A DNA stretch of 46,881 nt, from assembly GCF_008923365.1 (NCBI RefSeq), contig NZ_WBMR01000061.1, forward strand, positions 1 through 46,881, written 5' to 3'. How positions within the stretch are numbered: the stretch's first letter is position 1; the number at the start of each line of letters is the position of its first letter. Positions 25,620-34,006 of this stretch are shown here, one piece after another. A program made the translations under genes and the position numbers. The notes below the pieces were generated by a model that saw nothing but the letters and a program-made list of their open reading frames with translations, had not been told where the DNA came from and did no database searches. This DNA comes from Actinomadura montaniterrae. GTDB taxonomy: Bacteria; Actinomycetota; Actinomycetes; Streptosporangiales; Streptosporangiaceae.

Positions 25620-26993
25620 GTGAAAACGCTGACGCCCGTCGCCGCCCTCGCGGCGGTCGCCCTGCTGGCGGCCGGTTGCGGCCGCAGCGGCGGCGACAAG
25701 GAGGAGCCGAGCGGGGCGGGGGCGCCGAAGCAGGCCGTCTCGGCCGACTTCGGCGACCTGAAGGACGTGTGCGGGCCCGGCAGTCCGACGAAGGCGCCCG
25801 CCCAGGGCGTCACCAAGGATTCGATCGACGTCGGCGTCTTCAGCGACGTCGGGTTCACCAAGAACCCGGAGCTGCTGAACTCCGCGAAGGTGTTCACCTC
25901 GTGGTGCAACGACCTGGGCGGCATCAAGGGCCGCAAGATCGTCCCGCACATCCGGGACACCAAGATGATGGAGGTCCGGCAGCGGATGCTGGAGTCCTGC
26001 AAGCAGGACTTCGCGCTCGCCGGCGGCAGCGCGGCGCTCGACGGCCTCGGCACCAAGGACCGGCTCTCCTGCCTGCTGCCCGACTTCCCGGCCCAGGTCG
26101 TCATGGTCCCGAACAGCGGGTCGGACCTGCAGTTCTCCCAGACCGGCGGCGCGTCCTACGCCCGCTACCAGGGCTACTGGGGGTGGCTGATGAAGGAGGC
26201 CTACCCCGGGTCCAAGGGATCCGTCGGCATCATCGCGGGCGACTCCCCGGTCACCAAGGTCGGCGCCGCCCAGGCGCAGGAGTCCCTCAAGTCGCTGGGC
26301 GGGAACGTCGCCTACAACGACCTCTACCCGGCGCAGGGCGTCTCGGACTGGACCCCCTACGCCCAGTCCATCAAGAGCAAGGGCGTCAAGGGCCTCGTCT
26401 TCTACGGCGACTGGACGAGCCTCTCCAAGCTCGAGCAGATCCTCACGAGCATCAACTACAAGCTCGACTGGATCGACGCGAACAACAACGCCTACCTTCC
26501 CCAGTTCATCAAGCTGGCGGGCCCGTCCCTGAAGTTCCAGAACAACTACGCCGACCTCAGCGGCCTGCACCCGCTCGAGACCGCGTCGGACAACCCGGCG
26601 ACCAAGAAGATCCAGGAGCTGTACGCGAAGTACGCGTCCGCCTCGGACCTCACGAGCGTCGGAATGCGCAGCTTCTCGGCATGGCTGCTGTTCGCTAAGT
26701 CGGCGGCCACCTGCGGGGACGACCTCACGCGCAAGTGCCTCTACGACGCCGCCCGGAAGGAGACCGCGTGGACCGCCGGCGGGCTCCAGGCCCCGCTCGA
26801 CCTCTCCAAGAGCGACGCGCCGCTGGACTGCTTCAACGCCGAGAAGGCCACCCCGGACGGCTGGAAGCCCGCCGACTTCAAGCCCAACAACGGCCCCTAC
26901 CGCTGCGGCGAGGCCAAGTACAAGTACACCGGCACCTACGGTAAGCCGATGACGCTCGCCGATGCCGGCAAGAGCATGAACGACCTGAAGTAA
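25620..26993 (+). CDS. ABC transporter substrate-binding lipoprotein, branched-chain amino acid (Liv) type
   Basis: A 457-residue periplasmic-binding protein of the Peripla_BP_6 type. The N-terminus is a lipoprotein signal ending in LLAAGC, with Cys20 as the lipidated residue, so it is anchored outside the membrane. DSIDVGVFSDVGFTKNP, WCNDLGGIKGRKI and later GSVGIIAGDSP match the two lobes of LivK/AmiC-like receptors. Several cysteines in the C-terminal part (ATCGDD, RKCLYD, LDCFN, YRCGE) could form disulfides. GTG 25620 follows GAGGAGGA. The stop overlaps the permease start as TAATG. In catabolic clusters such importers take up aromatic acids, steroids or other organics and not just amino acids; the ligand here is unknown. 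Confidence 0.88.
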   Translation: MKTLTPVAALAAVALLAAGCGRSGGDKEEPSGAGAPKQAVSADFGDLKDVCGPGSPTKAPAQGVTKDSIDVGVFSDVGFTKNPELLNSAKVFTSWCNDLGGIKGRKIVPHIRDTKMMEVRQRMLESCKQDFALAGGSAALDGLGTKDRLSCLLPDFPAQVVMVPNSGSDLQFSQTGGASYARYQGYWGWLMKEAYPGSKGSVGIIAGDSPVTKVGAAQAQESLKSLGGNVAYNDLYPAQGVSDWTPYAQSIKSKGVKGLVFYGDWTSLSKLEQILTSINYKLDWIDANNNAYLPQFIKLAGPSLKFQNNYADLSGLHPLETASDNPATKKIQELYAKYASASDLTSVGMRSFSAWLLFAKSAATCGDDLTRKCLYDAARKETAWTAGGLQAPLDLSKSDAPLDCFNAEKATPDGWKPADFKPNNGPYRCGEAKYKYTGTYGKPMTLADAGKSMNDLK

Positions 26994-29104
26994 TGGAGCA
27001 GTTCCTCGCCTTCGGGATCGTCGGGCTGAGCACCGCCGCCATCTACGCGGTCATCAGCAGCGGACTCGTGCTCACGTACGTCACGACCGGCGTGTTCAAC
27101 TTCGCCCACGGCGCCGCGGGGATGCTGGCCGCGTTCTGCTACTGGCAGCTCACCGTCGGCTGGGGCTGGCCCGTCCCGCTCGCGCTGGCCGTGGTGCTGC
27201 TCGTGCTCGCCCCCGGCTTCGGGCTGCTGGTCGAACGGGTCCTGCTGCGCCCCGTCCAGCACCTGGGCGAGGCGGAGCGGATGGTGATGATGGTCGCGCT
27301 GCTCAGCGGCCTCATCGCCGGCGCCCGGTGGATCTGGGACCCGAACGTCGCGCGGCCGCTGCCGACGTTCTTCGCCGATCGGACGCCGTTCCGCGCGGGC
27401 CCGGTCACGATCACGTGGCACCAGGCGATCACCATGGTCGTCGCGGTGGCGGTCGCGGCGGGCCTGTGGGCGCTGCTGAACCGGACCCGGACCGGCGCGG
27501 AGATGCGCGCCACCGTGGACGACCGGGCACTGGCCGGGCTCACCGGCGCCGACCCGCTGCGCGCGAACCGGGTGGCCTGGGTCCTCGGCACGCAGCTCGC
27601 CGCGGTCGGCGGCATCCTCATCGCGCCGTCGGTCGCGCTGGACGCCCAGCAGCTCTCGCTGCTCATCGTCAGCGCCTACACCGCGGCGATCTTCGGACGG
27701 CTGCGGAGCCTGCCGCTGACCTTCCTCGGCGCGGTCGTCGTCGGCTGCATGGAGAGCTACCTGACCGGCTACCTGCCGCAGAACGCTTACCTGCCCGGGC
27801 TGCGGCTTGCCGCACCCGCCCTGCTGCTGTTCGCGGCGCTGCTGCTGTTCCCGCACCGCCGGCTGCGCGGCCGGGACCGGCGGCTCGCGCCGGTGCCGCT
27901 GCCGTCGATGCGCGGGGCCCTGGTGTTCGCCGCGTCGGTCGTCGTGGCTGGCGTGGCGATGGCGACCGTGCTGCAGGGCAAGGACCTCATCACCCTCGGG
28001 CCGCTGCTGCCGCTCGGCATGGTCGCGCTGTCGTACGTGCCGCTGGCCGGGTACGCGGGGCAGATCTCGCTGTGCCAGCTCAGCATGGCGGGGATCGGCG
28101 CGGTCGTCTGGGCGCACCTCGGCGCGGACGGGCAGCCGTGGGCGCTGCTCGTCGCCGTGCTGGTCGCGGCGCTGGCCGGCGCGGTGATCGCGCTGCCCGC
28201 GCTGCGGCTGTCCGGGGTGTACCTGGCGCTCGGCACGGCGGCCTTCACGGTCGTCCTCGACCGGTGGATCTTCACCCTGCCGTCCTTCGACGTGCTGGGG
28301 GTGCGGATCTCGCTGTTCGAGCAGGGGTCGCTGGAGGTGTCCGGCCCGTCGCTGTTCGGCCTCCGGCTGGACGGCGAGCGCGGGCTGATGGTGTTCTCCG
28401 CGGTCTGCCTCGCCCTGGTCTCGCTCGGCGTGGCGGCGCTGCGCCGCGGCCGGTTCGGGCGGCGGCTGATCGCGCTGCGCGACAGCGAGGCCGCCTACGC
28501 CACCCTGGGCGGCAACCTGCTGGTCGCCCGGGTGGCGGTGTTCGCGCTGGCGGCCGGGATCGCCGGGCTCGGCGGCGCGCTCTACGGCATGCAGCTGCGC
28601 ACGATCACGGCCGACCAGTTCGGCCTGGTGGCGGGGCTGCCGATCTTCCTGATCGCGGTGATCGGCGGTCTCGGCCGCGTCGGCAACGGGCTGTTCGCCG
28701 GGACGGCGTACATCGGGCCGAACATCCTGCTCGGCCTGGCGTCCTGGACCCAGAACCTCGTCGCGATCCTGCCCGCGCTCGCCGGCATGGGCCTCGGGCA
28801 GAGCCCCGACGGCATCGTCGTCCGGCTCCGGCGCGAATGGGAGCCGGTCGCGCGGGACCGGCTCGTCCTGCCCGCCCTGCTCGCCGCCGTCGCGCTGGCG
28901 TGGGCGCTGCGGATCGCGGACGCGGTCAACGGCTGGGTCCTGCTCGTGGGGCTGGCGGCCGTGGCGTCGGCGCTGCGCGCCTGGGCGGCGGCGCGGCGGA
29001 ACGCGCCGGCCGAGCCGGAGGTCCCCGTCGAGTGGTGGGGCGTGCGGCGCCCCTGGCGCGCCGAGGACGGGGAGGTGCTGGCCCGTGGCATCGCTCGAGG
29101 TTGA
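26993..29104 (+). CDS. Fused LivH-LivM type ABC permease
   Basis: A 703-residue membrane protein that joins the two Liv permeases usually encoded separately. Residues 1 to about 290 follow LivH (VISSGLVLTYVTTGVFNFAHG at the start, seen in part; FFADR loop; RAN..VAWVLGT). Residues about 300-620 follow LivM (LSYVPLAGYAGQISLCQ, GLGGALYG, FLIAVIGGLGRVGN, AGTAYIGP). Two further hydrophobic stretches lie near 620-665, and a charged tail ends the protein. It forms the channel of the importer with the ATPases downstream. ATG 26993 overlaps the receptor stop. The last 20 bp overlap the ATPase gene. The fusion keeps the two halves in equal numbers. Confidence 0.88.
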   Translation: MEQFLAFGIVGLSTAAIYAVISSGLVLTYVTTGVFNFAHGAAGMLAAFCYWQLTVGWGWPVPLALAVVLLVLAPGFGLLVERVLLRPVQHLGEAERMVMMVALLSGLIAGARWIWDPNVARPLPTFFADRTPFRAGPVTITWHQAITMVVAVAVAAGLWALLNRTRTGAEMRATVDDRALAGLTGADPLRANRVAWVLGTQLAAVGGILIAPSVALDAQQLSLLIVSAYTAAIFGRLRSLPLTFLGAVVVGCMESYLTGYLPQNAYLPGLRLAAPALLLFAALLLFPHRRLRGRDRRLAPVPLPSMRGALVFAASVVVAGVAMATVLQGKDLITLGPLLPLGMVALSYVPLAGYAGQISLCQLSMAGIGAVVWAHLGADGQPWALLVAVLVAALAGAVIALPALRLSGVYLALGTAAFTVVLDRWIFTLPSFDVLGVRISLFEQGSLEVSGPSLFGLRLDGERGLMVFSAVCLALVSLGVAALRRGRFGRRLIALRDSEAAYATLGGNLLVARVAVFALAAGIAGLGGALYGMQLRTITADQFGLVAGLPIFLIAVIGGLGRVGNGLFAGTAYIGPNILLGLASWTQNLVAILPALAGMGLGQSPDGIVVRLRREWEPVARDRLVLPALLAAVALAWALRIADAVNGWVLLVGLAAVASALRAWAAARRNAPAEPEVPVEWWGVRRPWRAEDGEVLARGIARG

Positions 29105-29795
29105 GGGCGTGACGGTCGCCTACGGCGGGAACCGCGCGCTGGACGGCGTCGGCATCGCCGCCGAACGGGGCCGCGTCACCGGCCTGATCGGGCCGAACGG
29201 CGCGGGCAAGAGCACCCTGTTCGACGTGGTGTCCGGGCTGCGCCGTCCCTCGTCGGGACGCGTCCTGCTCGACGGCCGGGACGTCACCCGGATGGGCCCG
29301 GCGCGGCGCGCCCGGCGCGGGCTCGCGCGGACGTTCCAGCGGCTGGAGCTGTTCGGCCGGCTCAGCGTCCGCGACAACCTGCTGGTCGCCGCGGAGCTGG
29401 GACCCGAGCGGCGCCGCGCCGCCCGCGCGGTCGACGAGGTCGTCGACCGGCTCGGGCTGGCCGGGGTCGCCGACCAGCCGGCCGACGCGCTGCCCACCGG
29501 CGTCGCCCGCCTGGTCGAGGTGGGGCGCGCGCTGGCCGTACGGCCCGCGCTGCTGCTGCTGGACGAGCCCGCGGCCGGGCAGGACGCCGCCGAGACCGAG
29601 CGGTTCGCGGCGCTGCTGCGGTCGCTCGCCCGGGACGGGACCGCCGTCGTCCTGGTGGAGCACGACATGGGGCTGGTCATGAGCGTGTGCGACGAGGTGC
29701 ACGTGCTCGACCTCGGGAAGGTCATCGCGGCCGGGCCGCCCGAGGTGATCCGCAACGACGAGACCGTCCTGGCCGCCTACCTGGGGGAACCATGA
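29085..29795 (+). CDS. LivG-type ABC ATPase with altered signature motif
   Basis: A 236-residue ATP-binding subunit. Walker A GPNGAGKS (36-43), the Q-loop TFQRLELF, Walker B LLLLDEPAAG and the H-loop VVLVEHDM are intact. The ABC signature, usually LSYGQQ or LSGGQ, is LPTGVA, so the serine that contacts the other subunit's ATP is missing on this side. The partner at 29792 has a normal LSGGEQ. One degenerate ATP site is known in other heterodimeric ABC systems. The GTG start at 29085 lies inside the end of the permease gene with GGGGAGG upstream. The stop overlaps the LivF-type gene as ATGA. Confidence 0.86.
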   Translation: MASLEVEGVTVAYGGNRALDGVGIAAERGRVTGLIGPNGAGKSTLFDVVSGLRRPSSGRVLLDGRDVTRMGPARRARRGLARTFQRLELFGRLSVRDNLLVAAELGPERRRAARAVDEVVDRLGLAGVADQPADALPTGVARLVEVGRALAVRPALLLLDEPAAGQDAAETERFAALLRSLARDGTAVVLVEHDMGLVMSVCDEVHVLDLGKVIAAGPPEVIRNDETVLAAYLGEP

Positions 29796-30499
29796 GCGCT
29801 CTGTTCGAGCTGCGGGACGTGCGCGCCGCCCACGGGCGGATCACCGTGCTGCACGGGGTCGGCCTGCGCGTGGCCGCGGGGGAGGTGGTGGCGCTGCTCG
29901 GCCCGAACGGGGCCGGCAAGACCACCACGCTGCGCGTCGCGGCGGGCGTCCATCCGGCCGAGTCGGGGCGGCTGCTGCTCGGCGGCCGGGACGTGACCGG
30001 GGCCCGCCCGCGCGACCTGGCCCGCGCCGGGGTCTGCCTGATCCCCGAGGGACGGGGCGTGTTCCCCAACCTGTCGGTGCGCGACAACCTGCTGATGATG
30101 ACCTTCACGGGCCGCACCCGCGCGGAGATCGAGGAGGTCGCGTTCTCGCGGTTCCCCGTCCTCGCCAAGCGCGCCTCGCAGACCGCCGGGACCCTGTCGG
30201 GCGGCGAGCAGCAGATGCTCGCCCTCGCCCGCGGCCTCGCCACCGACCCCGCCGTGCTGCTGCTGGACGAGCTGTCCATGGGGCTGGCGCCGCTGGTCGT
30301 CGGCCGGCTGTACGAGCAGGTCGCCGAGATCGCCCGGCAGGGGGTGGCCGTGCTGGTCGTCGAGCAGTTCGCCTCCGCCGTGTTCGGGATCGCCGACCAC
30401 GCGGCCGTGCTGGTGCGCGGCCGGATCGAACGGCGGGGCCGCCCCGACGACGGGCTGCGCGCCGAACTTTCCGCCCTCTACCTGGGGAGTCCCACATGA
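29792..30499 (+). CDS. LivF-type ABC ATPase
   Basis: A 235-residue ATPase with Walker A GPNGAGKT, signature LSGGEQQ, Walker B LLLLDELSMGLAP and H-loop AVLVVEQ, where Gln replaces His as in typical LivF proteins. The IPEGRGVFPNLSV stretch is a LivF hallmark. It pairs with the LivG-type subunit to drive the fused permease. Its start overlaps the upstream stop, and its own stop overlaps the start of the small membrane protein at 30496, so the importer and the next two unknown genes are one transcription unit. Confidence 0.9.
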   Translation: MSALFELRDVRAAHGRITVLHGVGLRVAAGEVVALLGPNGAGKTTTLRVAAGVHPAESGRLLLGGRDVTGARPRDLARAGVCLIPEGRGVFPNLSVRDNLLMMTFTGRTRAEIEEVAFSRFPVLAKRASQTAGTLSGGEQQMLALARGLATDPAVLLLDELSMGLAPLVVGRLYEQVAEIARQGVAVLVVEQFASAVFGIADHAAVLVRGRIERRGRPDDGLRAELSALYLGSPT

Positions 30500-30918
30500 G
30501 CCCGACCGAGACGACGTCGACCGAGCCGAGCCGCGAGGAGGAACGGCCCGGCGCGAACGCGGACGCGCCCGCCGCGCGGACGCGCGCGGACCGCTTCGCC
30601 CAGGAGCTGGCGGAGCTGAAGATCCCCGACCCGGCCGCCGGGCGGGCCCCGCTGTGGCTGCGCCTCGGCGCGCTGCTGATGGTCGCCGGCGCGGCGCTCG
30701 CCGTGGCGGCCTACGCGCTCTCGCACGGCACCCGCGACCCGCTCGTGCAGCGGGACGCCATCACGCTCGGCCTCGGCGGGGTCACCGCCGCCGTCGCCGG
30801 GTCCGCGCTGTTCCTGCGCTACTCGCTGACCGGGTTCCTGCGCTTCTGGATGGCCCGGCAGTCCTACGACATCGCCCAGCTCGCCGACCGCCTGCTCGAA
30901 AGGGACGCCCGCAAATGA
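30496..30918 (+). CDS. Small two-pass membrane protein of unknown function
   Basis: I do not recognise this 140-residue protein. Residues 1-50 are hydrophilic and charged, with no signal sequence. Residues about 53-75 and 89-109 are hydrophobic and likely cross the membrane, joined by a short loop with GTRDPLVQRD. The C-terminal 30 residues (FWMARQSYDIAQLADRLLERD) form a probable amphipathic helix in the cytoplasm; an N-in/C-in topology fits. The ATG overlaps the LivF-type stop, and its stop overlaps the next gene start, so it is tightly coupled to the importer. A role as accessory subunit of the transporter is possible but unproven. Confidence 0.72.
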   Translation: MSPTETTSTEPSREEERPGANADAPAARTRADRFAQELAELKIPDPAAGRAPLWLRLGALLMVAGAALAVAAYALSHGTRDPLVQRDAITLGLGGVTAAVAGSALFLRYSLTGFLRFWMARQSYDIAQLADRLLERDARK

Positions 30919-31235
30919 ACGCACCGGCACCGCGCACCGGTGACCAGCTCGCCAGCACCGTCTGCGACACGCGCGTGATCGTCGTGCGCGCCCCCGCCGG
31001 GGGCGCGCCGGAGATCGCCTGCGGCGGGAGCCCGATGGTGCCCGCCTCCTCCCAGGGGGACGCCGCGCCGGCGAAGCCCGGGGGAGGCGAGGCGGCGACG
31101 CTCATCGGCAAGCGCTACGTGGACGCGGCCGGGACCCTCGAACTGCTGTGCACCCGCTCCGGAACGGGCGAGCTCACCTGCGGGGGCGTCCCGATGACCC
31201 TCAAGACGGCCAAGCCCCTGCCCGCCTCCGACTGA
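30915..31235 (+). CDS. Small cysteine protein with two CGGxPM repeats, unknown function
   Basis: I do not recognise this 106-residue protein. It looks internally duplicated: each half has a cysteine followed later by a CGG-x-PM motif (Cys17 then C36-G-G-S-P-M41; Cys79 then C89-G-G-V-P-M94). The halves are joined by a flexible Ala/Pro/Gly segment (residues about 43-60). Four cysteines in paired positions suggest metal binding or a redox role. There is no signal peptide or membrane segment. The ATG overlaps the stop of the membrane protein upstream, and the amidohydrolase starts 11 bp downstream. It could assist that metal enzyme or the importer (inference). Confidence 0.7.
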   Translation: MNAPAPRTGDQLASTVCDTRVIVVRAPAGGAPEIACGGSPMVPASSQGDAAPAKPGGGEAATLIGKRYVDAAGTLELLCTRSGTGELTCGGVPMTLKTAKPLPASD

Positions 31236-31245
31236 AGGGAACGCC

Positions 31246-32541
31246 ATGAAGCGCGACGACATGATCCTCATCAGCGTCGACGACCACATCATCGAACCGC
31301 CCGACATGTTCGTGAACCACCTGCCGAAGAAGTACCAGGACGACGCGCCACAGCTCGTCCACCGCGAGGACGGCAGCGACGTCTGGAAGTTCCGCGACAC
31401 CGTCATCCCGAACGCCGCGCTCAACGCCGTCGCCGGCCGCCCGAAGGAGGAGTACGGCCTCGAACCGCAGGGCCTGGACGAGATCCGGCCCGGCTGTTAC
31501 GACGTGAACGAGCGGGTCAAGGACATGAACGCGGGCGGGATCCTGGCGTCGATGAACTTCCCGTCGTTCCCCGGGTTCGCGGCGCGGTTGTTCGCCACCG
31601 AGGACTCCGACTTCTCCCTCGCGCTGGTGCGGGCCTACAACGACTGGCACATCGATGAGTGGTGCGGGGCGCATCCGGGGCGGTTCATTCCGATGGCGCT
31701 GCCGGTGATCTGGGACCCGCAGCTGTGCGCCGACGAGGTCCGCCGGGTGGCGGCCAAGGGCTGCCATTCGCTGACCTTCAGCGAGAACCCGGCCGCGATG
31801 GGCTACCCCAGCTTCCACAGCGACCATTGGGACCCGCTGTGGCAGGCCCTGGTCGACACCGGCACCATCCTCAACGTGCACATCGGCTCCTCGGGGCGCC
31901 TGTCGATCCCGGCGGTGGACTCCCCGCCGGACGTGATGATCACGCTGCAGCCGATGAACATCGTGCAGGCCGCCGCCGACCTGCTGTGGTCCCGCGTCAT
32001 CAAGGAGTACCCCGACATCAAGATCGCGTTGTCGGAGGGCGGCACCGGCTGGATCCCCTACTTCATGGAGCGGGTCGACCGGACGTTCGAGATGCACGCC
32101 ACCTGGACGCTGCAGGACTTCGGCGGCAAGCTGCCCAGCGAGGTGTTCCGCGAGCACTTCCTGACCTGCTTCATCAGCGACCCGCTCGGGGTGCGGCTGC
32201 GGCACGACATCGGCATCGACAACATCTGCTGGGAGGCCGACTACCCGCACAGCGACTCGATGTGGCCCGGCGCCCCCGAAGAACTCCACGACGTGCTCCA
32301 GCGCTGCGACGTGCCCGACGACGACATCAACAAGATGACCCACCAGAACGCGATGCGCTGGTACAACTTCGACCCGTTCGCGCACGTCCCGCGCGAGCAG
32401 GCCACCGTCGGCGCGCTGCGCAAGGCCGCCGAAGGCCACGACGTCTCCATCCAGTCCCGCAGCACCCGGCTGATCGCGCCGGAGGAGAAGCTGGAGGCGT
32501 ACCGGTCCCGGGCGCGCGCGGCGACGGCGGCGGCGGAATGA
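31246..32541 (+). CDS. Amidohydrolase-2 family metal-dependent hydrolase
   Basis: A 431-residue amidohydrolase-2 protein, related to but clearly different from the one at 212. The start carries SVDDHIIEPPDMF with the metal-site Asp-x-His, then PGRFIPMALPVIWDP, NVHIGSSG with the strand-5 His, LSEGGTGWIPYFMER and the late motif EADYPHSDSMWPG with the catalytic Asp. Such proteins are frequent in actinobacterial steroid, terpenoid and aromatic clusters. ATG 31246 has AAGGGAA upstream, and the stop overlaps the crotonase start as ATGA. It belongs to the importer operon. Hydrolysis or decarboxylation of an imported or early intermediate is likely; the substrate is unknown. Confidence 0.85.
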   Translation: MKRDDMILISVDDHIIEPPDMFVNHLPKKYQDDAPQLVHREDGSDVWKFRDTVIPNAALNAVAGRPKEEYGLEPQGLDEIRPGCYDVNERVKDMNAGGILASMNFPSFPGFAARLFATEDSDFSLALVRAYNDWHIDEWCGAHPGRFIPMALPVIWDPQLCADEVRRVAAKGCHSLTFSENPAAMGYPSFHSDHWDPLWQALVDTGTILNVHIGSSGRLSIPAVDSPPDVMITLQPMNIVQAAADLLWSRVIKEYPDIKIALSEGGTGWIPYFMERVDRTFEMHATWTLQDFGGKLPSEVFREHFLTCFISDPLGVRLRHDIGIDNICWEADYPHSDSMWPGAPEELHDVLQRCDVPDDDINKMTHQNAMRWYNFDPFAHVPREQATVGALRKAAEGHDVSIQSRSTRLIAPEEKLEAYRSRARAATAAAE

Positions 32542-33263
32542 GCGATCTCGTCCTGACCGAGCGCGACGGCGGCGTCCTGGTGGTGACGCTGAACCGGCCG
32601 GAGGTCCGCAACGCCCTCAACCCCGCGCTGATGGACGAGCTGTCGGCGGTGCTGCGCGCCGCCGACGCCGACCGGGACGTGCGGGCGATCGTCCTGACGG
32701 GCGCGGGGCCGGTCTTCTGCGCCGGCCTCGACCTGAAGGCCTTCACGGCGGGCGGCGACTTCACCGGCCTGGTCTGGTTCTTCCGCGAGGGCGTCGCCAC
32801 CCCGGTCGTCGCGGCGCTGAACGGCCCCGCGCTCGCCGGCGGCTTCGAGCTGCTGCTGGCCTGCGACCTGGTCGTCGCCGCCGAGGGGGCCGAGCTCGGG
32901 CTCGCCGAGGTGAAGCGGGGCCTGTTCGCGGCGGGCGGCGGGACGACGCTGTCCGGCCGGGTGCCGATGGCCGTCGCCCTGGAGATGGGCCTGACCGGCG
33001 ACCCGGTCACCGCCGCCCGCGCCCGTGAGATCGGGCTGGTGAACCGGGTCGTCCCGGCGGACCGGGTGCGGGCGGAGGCGCTGGCGCTGGCCGCCCGGAT
33101 CGCCGCGAACGGCCCGCTCGGGGTGGCCATGACCAAGCGGCTGATGCGCGAGCGGCGGTGGGCCGAGCCCGAGGAGATCGGGAAGGTCTTCGGCAGCGCC
33201 GACGCGGCGGAGGGCGCCCGCGCGTTCGCCGAGCGCAGGCCCCCCGTCTGGACGGGCGAGTAG
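32538..33263 (+). CDS. Enoyl-CoA hydratase/isomerase family protein (crotonase)
   Basis: A 241-residue crotonase-fold protein. The first oxyanion segment is FCAGLDLKAF, the second is NGPALAGGFELLLACD. Both glutamates used by enoyl-CoA hydratase are present: the one in GGFELL (Glu144 of the rat enzyme) and the one in GLAEVKRG (Glu164). So hydration of a 2-enoyl-CoA is likely. The protein is a little shorter than the usual 260 residues. The ATG overlaps the amidohydrolase stop. It is the last gene of the long plus operon from 25620; the next gene has its own promoter. Confidence 0.88.
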   Translation: MSDLVLTERDGGVLVVTLNRPEVRNALNPALMDELSAVLRAADADRDVRAIVLTGAGPVFCAGLDLKAFTAGGDFTGLVWFFREGVATPVVAALNGPALAGGFELLLACDLVVAAEGAELGLAEVKRGLFAAGGGTTLSGRVPMAVALEMGLTGDPVTAARAREIGLVNRVVPADRVRAEALALAARIAANGPLGVAMTKRLMRERRWAEPEEIGKVFGSADAAEGARAFAERRPPVWTGE

Positions 33264-33335
33264 CCCGTCCGGCGGGCGGGAGAGCGAGGGCGGGGAGGCG
33301 GCGCGGCGGGCCCGCAGGTTACCGATGAGTGACCC

Positions 33336-33378
33336 TTGTCACACGCGGCCAACCAACCTAATGTACCTTCAGTAGGTT
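33336..33378 (+). promoter_or_regulatory. Promoter and AACCTA/TAGGTT palindrome of the TetR gene at 33395
   Basis: TTGTCA (33336-33341) and TAATGT (33359-33364) are 17 bp apart, the best sigma70-type promoter in the window. AACCTA (33355-33360) and TAGGTT (33373-33378) form a perfect inverted pair with a 12-bp spacer over the -10 and start region. It probably is the autoregulatory site of the TetR protein encoded 17 bp downstream, and differs from the GAGAAT motif. Confidence 0.65.
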
Positions 33379-33394
33379 TTGCGGAGGGGGTCCG

Positions 33395-34006
33395 GTGACC
33401 GATCAGCGGCCGTACGCCGCGCTCCTCGCCAAGGGCGAGGACCGCAGGCAGCTCATCCTGGCGGTGGCGCAGCGGCTGCTGCGCACCTACGGATGGCGCG
33501 GCATCACGCTCGGCCAGATCGCCCGGGAGGCCGGGGTCAGCCCCGCGGGCCTGCTGCACCACTTCGAGTCCAAGGAGCACCTGCTGAACGCGGCGCTCGA
33601 CGTCCGGGACGCCCACGACGACGCCAGGGCCGACCGGACGTCGGACGACATCGTCGCGCAGTTGCGCCAGGTCCCCCGGCGCTTCGAGGAGACCCCGGAC
33701 CTGATCGGGATGTTCGCGGTCCTCCAGATGGAGAACCTGGACCCCGCCGCCCCGCTGCACGACCGGTTCCTCGGCCGGCACCGGGCCGCGGTGGAGACCA
33801 TCGCCGAGACCATCAGGCGAGGCCAGCGCTCCGGCCGGTACCGCACCGACCTGGATCCGGCCGTCAAGGCCGTGGAGATCGCCGCCTTTCTCAACGGGAT
33901 AGAGGCATCATGGCTGCTCGACCCTTCGATTCCGCTGACCGAGGTCTTCAGGGAGTACACCGACTCGCTCGCCCGGCAGCTCGCCGCACCGCCCGGCTCA
34001 CCCTGA
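33395..34006 (+). CDS. TetR-family transcriptional regulator
   Basis: A 203-residue TetR protein. The helix-turn-helix is ITLGQIAREAGVSPAGLLHHF in residues about 37-57 (quoted in part), followed by the KEHLLNAALD helix and a ligand-binding domain. GTG 33395 follows GGAGGGGG. The promoter region carries a strong -35/-10 and an AACCTA/TAGGTT inverted repeat over the start site, so negative autoregulation is likely. Downstream is a small unknown gene that overlaps its stop. It may control the flanking operon(s), but the GAGAAT sites nearby do not resemble its own palindrome. Confidence 0.88.
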   Translation: MTDQRPYAALLAKGEDRRQLILAVAQRLLRTYGWRGITLGQIAREAGVSPAGLLHHFESKEHLLNAALDVRDAHDDARADRTSDDIVAQLRQVPRRFEETPDLIGMFAVLQMENLDPAAPLHDRFLGRHRAAVETIAETIRRGQRSGRYRTDLDPAVKAVEIAAFLNGIEASWLLDPSIPLTEVFREYTDSLARQLAAPPGSP

